Of a DNA stretch of 64,000 bases, positions 46,450-55,948 are shown one piece after another. The notes beneath the pieces are model-generated. The model searched no databases. It had not been told where the DNA came from and saw only the letters and a list, made by a program, of their open reading frames with translations. The position numbers were made by a program, and so were the translations under genes. The stretch covers positions 806,001-870,000 of the forward strand of contig NZ_CP031367.1 in the NCBI RefSeq assembly GCF_003355515.1. The letters run 5' to 3'. Numbering within the stretch: position 1 is the stretch's first letter; each line of letters starts with the position of its first letter. Source of the DNA: Aliarcobacter trophiarum LMG 25534. GTDB lineage: Bacteria; Campylobacterota; Campylobacteria; Campylobacterales; Arcobacteraceae.

Positions 46450-47448
46450 TTATCTAGAAAATGCTATACCAATTCCAAAATTTGTAATCTCTCTATCATA
46501 ATCAATCATACTTTGACCATATCCATGGAAAACTTGAAATATCCCATAACTATTTTTTGAAGATATAAACTCAGGCAGAGGAAAAGTGTAGTTAAACTCA
46601 ACTGCTCCTTTATTTGAGCTATTTAATCGTAAATTATCTCTTAAAATTAATTCAAAGGTTTGCTGTTTATAAGCATATAAAAGGCTAATATCTCCATAAC
46701 CATAATATTTATAAAAATCTTTCATATCATCATTTTTATTTTCTGGAATTTTATACCAAACTTTTGGAGATATAAAAAAATTATCAAACTGAAAATAGCT
46801 TTGTAGATAGAGTCTATTTACAGATCTTGAGTTCTCTCCTGCTTTCCCATTTGAAGAGTGTAAAAATGATGCTTTATAAAGTTTTAAATACTCTGAATCA
46901 TATGGAATTTGTACAAAAACTTCTGGTTCATAGTTTGTTTCACGAAAGGGAGCTGAACTAGATGCTGTTTGCCAAAAAGATTTTTGAGTATATGCAAAGC
47001 TTATTGTCTCATTTAGTCCAAAAAAATTGTGCGATATGGGTTTTTCTAGGCTTAATTGAAAAGAAGTTTCAAAATTATCTCTATCTTTTACACTATTTAA
47101 GCTATAAGTTGCTGGTAAAATATAGTTCTTTTTATATGGATATATTCCAAAATTTTTAGTAACAAGCTGTTCTAAATTATTATTTGTCTCTTCAATATCA
47201 TTTTTCTTAATATTTTTATCAAAAAACTCTTGTTTTGGATTAGTAACAATATTTTCAAGTATTAAATCATCTTTTTTTATGCTTTGGTTATTTAGGGTAT
47301 TACTTGCTATCTTCTTATATAAAAGCATAGCAGCTTTATAATCACCACTCTCTTCGAGTACTTTTGCCTCTTTGTAAAGATAGTTTAAGTCATCATTTGA
47401 GTATAGAGATAAACATAATATTGAGAATAGAATTAAGCTTTTTTTCAC
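46450..47448 (-). CDS. pldA: Outer-membrane phospholipase A
   Basis: Outer-membrane beta-barrel phospholipase, 332 aa. It has a signal peptide (SLILFSILCLSLYS) and an N-terminal helical part (about 20-90), then the barrel. The catalytic His and Ser are in ASFLHSSNGKAGENSRS (HxS, about 196-198), matching the HxSNG active site. A conserved Asn follows in SVNRLYLQ, and the chain ends NFGIGIAFSR. The start is GTG after AAAGGAGAG. It is convergent with tRNA-Sec and divergent from rpe. Confidence 0.92.
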   Translation of the reverse strand: MKKSLILFSILCLSLYSNDDLNYLYKEAKVLEESGDYKAAMLLYKKIASNTLNNQSIKKDDLILENIVTNPKQEFFDKNIKKNDIEETNNNLEQLVTKNFGIYPYKKNYILPATYSLNSVKDRDNFETSFQLSLEKPISHNFFGLNETISFAYTQKSFWQTASSSAPFRETNYEPEVFVQIPYDSEYLKLYKASFLHSSNGKAGENSRSVNRLYLQSYFQFDNFFISPKVWYKIPENKNDDMKDFYKYYGYGDISLLYAYKQQTFELILRDNLRLNSSNKGAVEFNYTFPLPEFISSKNSYGIFQVFHGYGQSMIDYDREITNFGIGIAFSR

Positions 47449-47518
47449 AACTCTCCTTTATAATTTGCATTAATTTTACTTAAATTTTGGTTTATAGTTT
47501 ATAAAAGTCACTTTAGAG

Positions 47519-47524
47519 TATAAT
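47519..47524 (+). promoter_or_regulatory. Putative promoter (-10 TATAAT) of rpe-trpF-dnaQ-like
   Basis: AGAGTATAATTTTGCC with a perfect TATAAT, 31 bases before the rpe ATG. Confidence 0.5.
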
Positions 47525-47554
47525 TTTGCCTAATTTTTATAAAAAGGGTTAAAA

Positions 47555-48196
47555 ATGCTTATAGCTCCTTCGATATTATCGGCTGATTTTGGGAATTTAC
47601 AAAAAGAGATAGAGAGTATTTGTGAAGCAGGTTGTGATTTAGTTCATATAGATGTTATGGATGGACATTTTGTACCAAATCTTACTATTGGACCAGTAGT
47701 TGTTGAATCTGTATCAAGGGTTAGCTCTAAACCACTTGATATTCATCTTATGGTTGAGAATAATAACTTTTTTGTAGATTTATTTGCTCCCCTAAAACCA
47801 AAATATCTCTCTTTTCATTTGGAAAGTGAGAAACATCCACATAGGCTTATTCAAAAGATAAGAAGCTTAGGTATTAGCCCAGCTATTACATTAAATCCAC
47901 ATACAAAAGTTGAAGATATTGAGTATTTACTACAAGATTTAGATATGGTTTTACTTATGTCTGTAAATCCAGGGTTTGGTGGCCAAAGATTTATTCCAAC
48001 AATTTTAGAAAAAGCAAAAAAATTAAAAGAGTTAATAAGTGAGAGAAATCCAAGCTGTTTAATAGAGGTAGATGGTGGAGTTAGTGATAAAAATATAAAG
48101 TATTTAAAAGATGCTGGTGTTGATATCGTTGTTGCTGGAAGTTATGTTTTTGGTAATGAAGATTATAAAAAAGCAATAGATAGTTTAAGAGTTTAG
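47555..48196 (+). CDS. rpe: Ribulose-phosphate 3-epimerase
   Basis: Interconverts ribulose-5-P and xylulose-5-P in the pentose phosphate pathway. The 213-aa TIM barrel begins LIAPSILSADFGNL and has DVMDGHFVPNLTIGP (about 34-48), HLMVENN, NPGFGGQRFIP and EVDGGVSDKN. ATG after AAAGGG. trpF follows 8 bases later. Confidence 0.96.
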   Translation: MLIAPSILSADFGNLQKEIESICEAGCDLVHIDVMDGHFVPNLTIGPVVVESVSRVSSKPLDIHLMVENNNFFVDLFAPLKPKYLSFHLESEKHPHRLIQKIRSLGISPAITLNPHTKVEDIEYLLQDLDMVLLMSVNPGFGGQRFIPTILEKAKKLKELISERNPSCLIEVDGGVSDKNIKYLKDAGVDIVVAGSYVFGNEDYKKAIDSLRV

Positions 48197-48204
48197 GAAA
48201 AGCT

Positions 48205-48798
48205 TTGAGAGTAAAAATTTGTGGAATTACAAATCTAAATGATGCTTTAAATGCTGTAAATGCAGGTTCTTCAGCTTTGGGTTTTGTATTTTATAAAAAA
48301 TCTTTGCGATATATAGAACCAAGCAAGGCTTTAAAAATAGTTGAAAAACTTCCACCTTTTGTGCAAAGTGTAGCACTTTTTGTAAATGAGACAACAGAGT
48401 ATATAAATCAAACTTGTAAAGCTTCAAAAATGCAATTAGCCCAAATAATTGATGATGAAAATATTGTGGATTATGCTGCTTTGGAACCAAAATATATGAG
48501 GGTTTTAAGAGTAAAAAATAAAGAGAGTTTAAAAGATTTAAAAGATGAGTACTATTTAGTTGATGCTTTTGTAGAAGAGTTTGGTGGTGCTGGAAAAAGA
48601 GTTGTTTTGGAGTGGTTTAAAGATATTAATTGCTCAAAACTTATTCTTGCCGGTGGTTTGAACTGTGAAAACTTAAAAGAGCTAAATGGTTATGGTTTTT
48701 ATGCTGTTGATGTTAGTAGTGCAGTTGAGGTAGAAAAAGGTAAGAAAGATAGAGATAAAATGGTAGAGTTTATAAAAAGAGCAAATGAAATCTATTAA
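48205..48798 (+). CDS. trpF: Phosphoribosylanthranilate isomerase
   Basis: Third step of tryptophan synthesis from anthranilate. The 197-aa TIM barrel begins RVKICGITNLNDALNAV (family start), and has SALGFVFYKKSLRYIEP and LAGGLNCENLKELNGYGFYAVDVSSAVE at the phosphate site. TTG start after AGGAAAA. It overlaps the dnaQ-like gene by 14 bases. Other trp genes are not nearby. Confidence 0.94.
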   Translation: MRVKICGITNLNDALNAVNAGSSALGFVFYKKSLRYIEPSKALKIVEKLPPFVQSVALFVNETTEYINQTCKASKMQLAQIIDDENIVDYAALEPKYMRVLRVKNKESLKDLKDEYYLVDAFVEEFGGAGKRVVLEWFKDINCSKLILAGGLNCENLKELNGYGFYAVDVSSAVEVEKGKKDRDKMVEFIKRANEIY

Positions 48799-49594
48799 GC
48801 AAAAATATATTTTAAAGCCATCAAAACCTAGTTTTGTAGAGATTATTAGAAGATTGAAAAAAGAGCCAATAGAGTTTGGTGAGTTTTTATCCTTACTTGA
48901 AAACTATAGTGATAAGTTTTATGAAAGTAGTGAGTTAGAGTTTGAACTTCTTTTAATAAATGGGTTTCCACTTGATATAAAAGATAATTTTGTATTCTTA
49001 AAAACAACCAAAACTCCTATTTGTGAGCAAAGTTTTTGTTTTGTTGATATAGAGACAAATGGTGGAAGTCCAAAAAATGGTCATCAAATTATTGAATTAG
49101 GAGCAGTAAAGTATAAAAATGGAGAAATAGTAGATGAATTTTCATCTTTAGTTTTTGCAAAAGAGATACCAATATTTGTACAAGAGGTTACAAATATTAC
49201 TCCAAATATGTTGGAAAATGCACCTAGATTAGAGAAGGTTTTAAAAGAGTTTAAAGAGTTTTTGGGTGATGATGTTTTTGTGGCTCATGATATAAAATTT
49301 GATTATAACTTTATCTCTGATAGTTTTGAGAAATATAATTTAGGAAAGCTTTTAAATAGAAAAATATGTACAATAGATTTATCAAAAAGGTGTATAAAAT
49401 CTGATAAATATGGACTTAGTAGATTAAAAGAGCTTTTAAATATAGATGTGCAAAATCACCATAGAGCATATTTTGATGCTCTAACTACAGAGATTATTTT
49501 TGAAAGATGCTTAGAAAATATAGATTTTAATAAGGTAAAATCGACTGAAGACCTAATAGCTTTTAGTAAATCAAATAATATTTTAAAACCTTGA
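48785..49594 (+). CDS. DnaQ-like 3'-5' exonuclease
   Basis: DEDDh exonuclease of 269 aa, similar to DNA polymerase III epsilon. ExoI motif FVDIETNGG (about 86-94), ExoII FVAHDIKFDYNF (about 169-180) and ExoIII HHRAYFDALTT (His-Asp, about 224-234) are all present. An ~80-residue N-terminal extension (about 1-80) precedes the nuclease fold. It may be the replicative proofreading subunit or a stand-alone repair exonuclease. It overlaps trpF. Confidence 0.88.
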   Translation: MKSIKQKYILKPSKPSFVEIIRRLKKEPIEFGEFLSLLENYSDKFYESSELEFELLLINGFPLDIKDNFVFLKTTKTPICEQSFCFVDIETNGGSPKNGHQIIELGAVKYKNGEIVDEFSSLVFAKEIPIFVQEVTNITPNMLENAPRLEKVLKEFKEFLGDDVFVAHDIKFDYNFISDSFEKYNLGKLLNRKICTIDLSKRCIKSDKYGLSRLKELLNIDVQNHHRAYFDALTTEIIFERCLENIDFNKVKSTEDLIAFSKSNNILKP

Positions 49595-49635
49595 GCTTTA
49601 CAAAAAATATCATTTGAAAAATAAAATAGGATTTT

Positions 49636-49665
49636 GGTTTAGAGTTTTATCTCTAAACCTTTTCT
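49636..49665 (+). terminator. Rho-independent terminator of the rpe operon
   Basis: A 9-bp stem GGTTTAGAG / CTCTAAACC with loop TTTTAT, then TTTTCTCTCTT. It overlaps the last codons of convergent argC. Confidence 0.7.
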
Positions 49666-50589
49666 CTCTTCGAGCCCTAACATTATATTCATACATTGAA
49701 TAGCTGCTCCACTTGCACCTTTTCCTAGATTATCAAGTCTAGATATGATTACTAAATCTGTTTTATTTTCATAAATTGACACTTCAATACTATTTGTGTT
49801 GTTACATCTCATTGGGTTTAAAAATCCATTTTCTAAATAGTTGTCATTCTTTTCTACTATTTTAATGAAAAGTTCATCATGATAATAATCTTTATAAACT
49901 TTTATAAGTTCTTCACGATTTAGTCGTTTTTTCATTTTTTGTTTTTCAATATATGAGATTACTAGCATCCCTTGTTTGAAATTTCCAACACTTGGTGTGA
50001 AAATAGGGGCTTTGTTCAATCTTAGGATATATTTCATCTCTGGCAAATGTTTGTGATTTAAGCTTAATGCATAAGGTCGTTGACCACCAAAAATTTCAAA
50101 ATCTCCATTTTCATAATCATTTATCATTGAGCTTCCACCACCACTATATCCAGTTATTGAATGGCAAATAAGTTTATGATTTTTTCCTAAAATTTTATTT
50201 CTAAAAAGAGGTTTCATAGATATAATTAGTCCACTAGCATGGCATCCAGGAACACAAACTCTTTTTGAGTTTTTAATCTTATCTCTTTGTTTACTTGTAA
50301 GTTCTGGCACTCCATAAACCCAAGAAGGATTTGTTCTATGAGCTGTACTTGCATCTATTACTTTTACATTTTCATTTTTTATTAAACTTACAGACTCAAT
50401 AGAAGCATCATCAGGAAGGCATAAAAATACTAAATCAGCACTATTTAAAAGCTCTTTTCTTTTTTCTATGTTTTTTTTATCTTTTTCATCTATTTCTAGA
50501 AGTTCTATCTCATCTCTTTTTTCTAATAATTCGTGAATCTTTAATCCAGTTGTTCCGTGTTGTCCATCTACAAATACTTTAAATTTCAT
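49639..50589 (-). CDS. argC: N-acetyl-gamma-glutamyl-phosphate reductase, type 2
   Basis: NADPH-dependent step of arginine synthesis. The 316-aa length is that of the shorter type-2 ArgC. N-terminal VFVDGQHGTTGLKIHELL binds NADP, the catalytic Cys is in RVCVPGCHASGL (about 112-123), and the end reads LDNLGKGASGAAIQCMNIMLGL. ATG start. It is divergent from uvrA's downstream end and convergent with the dnaQ-like gene. Confidence 0.93.
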   Translation of the reverse strand: MKFKVFVDGQHGTTGLKIHELLEKRDEIELLEIDEKDKKNIEKRKELLNSADLVFLCLPDDASIESVSLIKNENVKVIDASTAHRTNPSWVYGVPELTSKQRDKIKNSKRVCVPGCHASGLIISMKPLFRNKILGKNHKLICHSITGYSGGGSSMINDYENGDFEIFGGQRPYALSLNHKHLPEMKYILRLNKAPIFTPSVGNFKQGMLVISYIEKQKMKKRLNREELIKVYKDYYHDELFIKIVEKNDNYLENGFLNPMRCNNTNSIEVSIYENKTDLVIISRLDNLGKGASGAAIQCMNIMLGLEERKGLEIKL

Positions 50590-50667
50590 TATATTCCTTA
50601 AAAAATTTATATTTTATTATCCTATCAAAATATCTCTTTTTATGTGCTTTTAGTATTAAAAAAAAGA

Positions 50668-53481
50668 TTATTTATTTATCTCTTTATCCAAATAGTAACC
50701 TGTATATGAGCCACTATTTTTATGGTTTTGTGCCAAAAATTCAGGTGTTCCCATATCAACAACTTTTCCACCTTTATCTCCACCTTCAGGACCTATATCT
50801 ATTACAAAATCAGAGTTTTTTATAACATCAAGATTATGTTCTATCACAAGAACTGAGTTTCCAAGTTCAACTAAATGGTGAAGAACTTTTGTAAGCCTAT
50901 CAACATCTGCAAAGTGAAGTCCTGTTGTTGGTTCATCTAAGATATATAAAGTGTTTCCTGTATCCTTTTTACTTAGCTCTTTACTTAGCTTTATTCTTTG
51001 AGCCTCTCCACCACTTAAAGTTACGGCATTTTGTCCTAAAGTGATATAACCTAAACCAACATCACTTAGAGTTTGTAGCTTTGCTTTAAGTTTTGGTACT
51101 TTTATAAAAAACTCTAAAGCTTCATCTACACTCATATTTAAAACATCAGAGATATTTTTCCCTCTATACAAGATTTCCAAAGTTTGAGTATTGTATCTAT
51201 CTCCATTACAGCTATCACACTTAACCATAATATCTGGTAAGAAGTGCATCTCTATTTTTATTTCACCTTCTCCTTGACATTTTTCACATCTTCCACCTTT
51301 TACATTAAATGAAAACCGTCCAATCTTATACCCCCTAAGAGTAGCTTCTTTTGTTTTACTAAAAAGGTCCCTTATTTCGTCCATAAGTCCTGTATAAGTT
51401 GCTGGATTACTTCTAGGAGTCCGACCTATTGGGCTTTGGTCAAGATAGATAACTTTATCTAGTTTTTCTAATCCATCTATTTCTACTCCATCAACTTTTT
51501 TTACCTTTCTAGCACGATTTAAAAGCTCTTGAGCAACAGGAAGTAGTGTTTGAAGAATAAGAGAAGATTTACCACTACCGCTTACTCCTGTAATGCTTAC
51601 TAGATTTCTAAGAGGAAGTTTTACATCTAGGTTTTTAATATTGTTTATATTTACATTTTTTATTTCAATATAATCTTCTTGTTCTCTATTGTGAGGATAT
51701 TCAACCTTTTTTGCTTCAGTTACATATAAAGCAGTTAGAGTTTTTGCTTTTTTCATTTTTTCTAAAGTTCCAGCAAATACTACTTCTCCTCCAAATTTTC
51801 CAGCATTTGGTCCAATATCAACAATAAAATCAGCAGCTTGTATAGTCTCTTTATCATGCTCAACAACTATAACAGTGTTTCCTTTTTCTTGTAAAGCTCT
51901 TAATGTCTTTATTAGTTTACTAGTGTCTCTTTCATGAAGTCCAATAGATGGTTCATCTAGTACATACATAACCCCAGTTAAACCACTTCCAATTTGTGAA
52001 GCAACTCTTATTCTTTGAGCTTCTCCACCACTTATTGTTCGTGCATCTCTTCCTAAGGTAATATATCCTAAACCAACATCATATAAAAAGAAAATTCTCT
52101 CTTTTATCTCCTTTAGAATAGGAGCTGCAATCATCTTATTTTGCTCACTTAAATATGAGAAATTATCTTCATTTTGGAAAAAACTATGAGCTTCTTCTAT
52201 TGGAATATTTAAAATTTCAGGAATAGTCTTTTTAGCTACATATACAGTTTGGCTAGATGGTTTTAGTCTATTTCCAGCACAGGCATCACACTTCTTTTCT
52301 GTCATAAATTCAGCCATCTCTTTTTCATCTTTTATCATATCATAGGCTAATTTTACTATACCATCCCATTTTCTTGTTAATTTATGTTTTTTCCAAAAGA
52401 ATTTTACCTCATCAACAGTTCCATGTAAGATAGCCTTTTGTTGGTGCTCTTCTAACTCTCTAAAAGGAGTTTTTATATTTATTCCACTTTGTTCGCAAAA
52501 AGCAATTAACATTTTAAAATAGAAGCCTTTATTAAAACCATATATTATCTTTATTGCTCCATCTTCAATGGCTAAATCTTCATCAATAACTTTTTTCATA
52601 TCAAGAGCATATCTAATTCCTAGTCCATCACAAGAGCTACAAGCACCTTTTGGTGAATTAAAAGAGAAAGATATTGGTTCAAGTGGTTCAAATGAGATTT
52701 TACAATCAAAACAAGCCATATGCTCTGAGTAATGAATATTTTTTTCAACTCCTAGCTCTTCATAGTTTATTATTTCAATTTCAAGCTCTCCAAAACTCTC
52801 TTTAAGACCTTTTTCTACATCTTGTGCAATTCTCTCTTTGTTTGTTTCATTCGCTGTAACTCTATCTATTACAACTTTAATTGTATGCATCTTTGTCTTT
52901 TCAAGTTCTATATCTTCATCAAGCCTTACCATAACACCATCTATCATAGCTCTTACATAACCTTTACCTCTTAGTGCTTCAAGTAAATCGGCAAAGCTAC
53001 CTTTTTTTCTATTTATTAAAGGTGCTAAAATTATTAACTTTGCATCATCTGGTAGAGATAAAACTTGCTCTATAATATCACTAGCACTCATTTGTGAAAT
53101 TGGTTTATTACATTGATGACAATGTTGCTCACCAACTCTTGCATATAAAAGCCTAAAGTAGTCATATACTTCAGTGATAGTTCCTACAGTTGATCGTGGG
53201 TTTTTTGAAGTTGTTTTTTGATCTATTGCAATTGCTGGGGTTAATCCTTCAATTCTTTCAACATCAGGCTTTCCAACTTTGTCTAAAAATTGTCTAGCAT
53301 AAGAAGATAAAGATTCAATATATCTTCTTTGCCCTTCTGCATAAAGTGTATCAAAAGCTAGTGTAGATTTACCACTTCCACTAAGACCTGTAAAAACTAT
53401 TAGCTTATTTTTTGGGATTTCTAAGTTTATATTTTTTAGATTATTCTCTTTTGCATTATATATTTTAATTGTATCATTCAT
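50668..53481 (-). CDS. uvrA: Excinuclease ABC subunit A
   Basis: DNA-damage sensor of nucleotide excision repair. The 937-aa protein has two ABC domains: GLSGSGKSTLAFDTLYAEGQ (first Walker A) and GVSGSGKSSLILQTLLP (second), two signature motifs (RTISGGEAQRIRVA, VTLSGGEAQRIKLS), and zinc modules (CFDCKISF...CSSC, CEKCQGEG...CDSCNG). Length is normal. ATG after AAAGG. Confidence 0.97.
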   Translation of the reverse strand: MNDTIKIYNAKENNLKNINLEIPKNKLIVFTGLSGSGKSTLAFDTLYAEGQRRYIESLSSYARQFLDKVGKPDVERIEGLTPAIAIDQKTTSKNPRSTVGTITEVYDYFRLLYARVGEQHCHQCNKPISQMSASDIIEQVLSLPDDAKLIILAPLINRKKGSFADLLEALRGKGYVRAMIDGVMVRLDEDIELEKTKMHTIKVVIDRVTANETNKERIAQDVEKGLKESFGELEIEIINYEELGVEKNIHYSEHMACFDCKISFEPLEPISFSFNSPKGACSSCDGLGIRYALDMKKVIDEDLAIEDGAIKIIYGFNKGFYFKMLIAFCEQSGINIKTPFRELEEHQQKAILHGTVDEVKFFWKKHKLTRKWDGIVKLAYDMIKDEKEMAEFMTEKKCDACAGNRLKPSSQTVYVAKKTIPEILNIPIEEAHSFFQNEDNFSYLSEQNKMIAAPILKEIKERIFFLYDVGLGYITLGRDARTISGGEAQRIRVASQIGSGLTGVMYVLDEPSIGLHERDTSKLIKTLRALQEKGNTVIVVEHDKETIQAADFIVDIGPNAGKFGGEVVFAGTLEKMKKAKTLTALYVTEAKKVEYPHNREQEDYIEIKNVNINNIKNLDVKLPLRNLVSITGVSGSGKSSLILQTLLPVAQELLNRARKVKKVDGVEIDGLEKLDKVIYLDQSPIGRTPRSNPATYTGLMDEIRDLFSKTKEATLRGYKIGRFSFNVKGGRCEKCQGEGEIKIEMHFLPDIMVKCDSCNGDRYNTQTLEILYRGKNISDVLNMSVDEALEFFIKVPKLKAKLQTLSDVGLGYITLGQNAVTLSGGEAQRIKLSKELSKKDTGNTLYILDEPTTGLHFADVDRLTKVLHHLVELGNSVLVIEHNLDVIKNSDFVIDIGPEGGDKGGKVVDMGTPEFLAQNHKNSGSYTGYYLDKEINK

Positions 53482-53551
53482 AATTTGCCTTTAAAAATTT
53501 AAAGCATATATTATATATAAAATTTGTTAATAGTTTGTATTATCTATATAA

Positions 53552-55162
53552 TTAAACCAACTCCTTTGGTTCATCTATGAAAAATCCTTGAGAATAGTCT
53601 ATTTCTAGCTCTTTTACACATTTTAATACATCTTCATTATGTACAAATTCAGCTACGGTTTTTATATTAAGAGCTTTTGCAAAACCAACTATGGTTTTTA
53701 CAGTAAGATATATATTATTATCTAAGTGCATATTTTTTATTAAAGAGCCATCTATCTTTATGAAATCGACATTTAATTTAATAATATAATCAAAATTTGA
53801 ATAACCTGTTCCAAAATCATCTATTGCTATTTTACAACCTAAATTTTTCACCTTCTCTATAAAGTTTATCATCTCTTCAAAATCTTCAATACCTTCACTT
53901 TCAACTATCTCAAAAGTTATCTGTTTTGCTGTATTTGTTTTTCTTATTATATTTAATATAAACTCCATAGTATAGTAATCTTTTAAGTCTTCTAAAGTAA
54001 GATTTATACTAAACTCTATATCTTTATCTTTAAAAAACTCACAAGATTTTTTTATAAGCATTCTAGTCATTCCTAGATATAGTTTTGCTTTTTTTGCCTC
54101 TTTTAAAAATTTAAATGGAGATAAAATAGTACCATCTGATAGTTTTATCCTCATTAGAGTTTCATATTTAATCTGATTTGTTTTGTTATCTACAATTTTT
54201 TGCCCAAATACTAAAAGATTATTGTTTATTAAAGCATCTTTTAAATTCTCTGTTAATTGTTTATTCTCTTTTAATTTATTGTATAGTTCTATATTTTCAT
54301 CTAAAAATAGTATAGAAATATTTTGTTTTCTAGCCATTCTAAGAGCATATTCTGCTTTTGAAAGAAGATTGTTTTTTATACTATCTTCACAAACTCTAGC
54401 AACTCCTATTGTAAGACTTAGATAAAAGCTATTATTGTTTACTAAAATAGGTACAAACATTATGTTATCTATTATATTTTTACAAATCTCTTTTATATTA
54501 TTTAGGTTATTTTTGTCGCTTGAAGTAATAGCAAAAATATCACTAGATATTCTATATAATGACATACCATATTTTGAAGATTTATTTACTAAAATCTCTG
54601 AAAATTTCTTTAAGACTAAATCACCAACTTCAAATCCATAAAAGTTGTTTATATCTCTAAATCTATCAATATTTATTAGAGCTATTTTTAAGATTTTACC
54701 ATTTTTTAGATCCTGAATTAATCTTTGTCTATTTGAGAGTTTTGTAAGCTCATCTAAAAATTGTTCTTCAATTATCTTTTCTTGCTCATATAATTTTGTG
54801 ATATCGTGTCTTAAAGCTATAAATTCAACTATATTTTCATTTTCATCTAAAATAGGTACGATAGTTGTATCTACATAATAAGCCTCACCATTTTTTTTCT
54901 TGTTTCTAATAATACCTTGAAAAATTTCTTTATTTAAAAGAGTTTTCCAAAGATCTTTGAAAAACTCTTTTTGCATACTAGGGTGTCTTACAATATTGTG
55001 ATTTTTTCCTAATAACTCCTCTTGTGTATATCCTGAAATTTCACAAAACTTATCATTTACATAGGTGATAGTACCTTTTATATCTGCTATTGATACAATT
55101 GAGCTTTTATCTATAGCTTTTTTATACTCAAGTAAAAAATTATAATTATATTTTTTATCCAT
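53552..55162 (-). CDS. PAS-GGDEF-EAL signalling protein with degenerate GGDEF
   Basis: Cyclic di-GMP signalling protein of 536 aa without membrane segments. The PAS domain (about 15-135) contains YVNDKFCEISGYTQEELLGKNH and RHPSMQKEFFKDLW, as in Aer-type sensors. The GGDEF domain (about 145-300) reads YRISSDIFAIT where GGDEF should be, so cyclase activity is unlikely. The EAL domain (about 310-535) keeps YETLMR, SINLTLEDL, FEIVESE, DDFGTGYSNFDY, FIKIDG, VAEFV and QGFF, so phosphodiesterase activity is plausible. ATG start. Confidence 0.9.
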   Translation of the reverse strand: MDKKYNYNFLLEYKKAIDKSSIVSIADIKGTITYVNDKFCEISGYTQEELLGKNHNIVRHPSMQKEFFKDLWKTLLNKEIFQGIIRNKKKNGEAYYVDTTIVPILDENENIVEFIALRHDITKLYEQEKIIEEQFLDELTKLSNRQRLIQDLKNGKILKIALINIDRFRDINNFYGFEVGDLVLKKFSEILVNKSSKYGMSLYRISSDIFAITSSDKNNLNNIKEICKNIIDNIMFVPILVNNNSFYLSLTIGVARVCEDSIKNNLLSKAEYALRMARKQNISILFLDENIELYNKLKENKQLTENLKDALINNNLLVFGQKIVDNKTNQIKYETLMRIKLSDGTILSPFKFLKEAKKAKLYLGMTRMLIKKSCEFFKDKDIEFSINLTLEDLKDYYTMEFILNIIRKTNTAKQITFEIVESEGIEDFEEMINFIEKVKNLGCKIAIDDFGTGYSNFDYIIKLNVDFIKIDGSLIKNMHLDNNIYLTVKTIVGFAKALNIKTVAEFVHNEDVLKCVKELEIDYSQGFFIDEPKELV

Positions 55163-55253
55163 AAAATATCCTATTTAAAAGATTATTGTATAGTTTAGTA
55201 AATAAAAATAAGATAAAAATTGCTCTTTAATGTTAATTTAATTTTAAGAAATG

Positions 55254-55259
55254 TACAAT
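55254..55259 (+). promoter_or_regulatory. Putative -10 box (TACAAT) of the 209-aa gene
   Basis: ATGTACAATACC, 25 bases before the start of the 55284 gene, behind an AT-rich region. Confidence 0.35.
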
Positions 55260-55283
55260 ACCAGAAAATAAAAGGAGTTTTAT

Positions 55284-55913
55284 ATGCAGATACAAAATAG
55301 TACAAATCACGCCTTAAATGCCTTTAAACAAAATGCTGCTTCAAAAGTAGAGAAGGGGTTGCAAGAAGAAGTTGCGCCAAAAACAGAGAAATCGGTTGAT
55401 GAGATAATAAATAATTCAGCATCAAAAGTTGCAATATCTATGAATGCTCAATATATCTTATTTGAGATGAATGCAAAATCTATGGCAAAAGGGAATGTTT
55501 TAGGACAATCTGGATTTAATATTTCAAAAGACCAACAATCAGTTTTAGATTTTCTAAGCGGAAAAGGAAAAATTGATGATATGAACTTGTATGATACAGG
55601 TTATGTTGGAAAACCAATTTTAGAGTTAACACAAGATGAAGCAACTGAACTTGTTGGAGAAAAAGGTTTTTTTGGAATAAATCAGACTTCAGATAGAGTT
55701 TCTAACTTTGTATTTAGTTTTGCTGGAGATGATTTAGAAAAGCTTCAAAAAGGAAGAGATGGTATAGTTCAAGGGTTTGAAGAGGCAAATAAAATGTTTG
55801 GTGGAAATTTACCAGAGATTTCATATAAAACTCAAGAGAGAACTTTAGCCTTAATAGATGCAAAAATAGAAGCTATTAAAAATTCACAATCAAAAGATAG
55901 TAACGAGTCTTAA
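55284..55913 (+). CDS. Conserved hypothetical protein, helical
   Basis: A 209-aa soluble protein of unknown role with no signal peptide. The N-terminus is Ala/Gln/Lys-rich (about 1-45) and the core has DQQSVLDFLSGKG, LTQDEATELVGEKGFFGINQTSDR and FAGDDLEKLQKGRDGIVQGF, which recalls DUF5610-type proteins, although I am not certain. Orthologs in this phylum are sometimes labelled hydrogenase-4 component G, which nothing here supports. ATG after AAAGGAG. It ends at a strong hairpin. Confidence 0.65.
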   Translation: MQIQNSTNHALNAFKQNAASKVEKGLQEEVAPKTEKSVDEIINNSASKVAISMNAQYILFEMNAKSMAKGNVLGQSGFNISKDQQSVLDFLSGKGKIDDMNLYDTGYVGKPILELTQDEATELVGEKGFFGINQTSDRVSNFVFSFAGDDLEKLQKGRDGIVQGFEEANKMFGGNLPEISYKTQERTLALIDAKIEAIKNSQSKDSNES

Positions 55914-55920
55914 GTTAATT

Positions 55921-55948
55921 ATCAAAGAGTAGAGTTCTACTCTTTGAT
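55921..55948. terminator. Bidirectional hairpin terminator
   Basis: A 13-bp perfect palindrome (ATCAAAGAGTAGA / TCTACTCTTTGAT) with a very short loop, between two convergent genes. Confidence 0.75.

Noticed and set aside
55284-55913. Annotation of the 209-aa gene as hydrogenase-4 component G
   Set aside because: No hydrogenase motif or hydrogenase genes are present; the name appears to be an inherited label.
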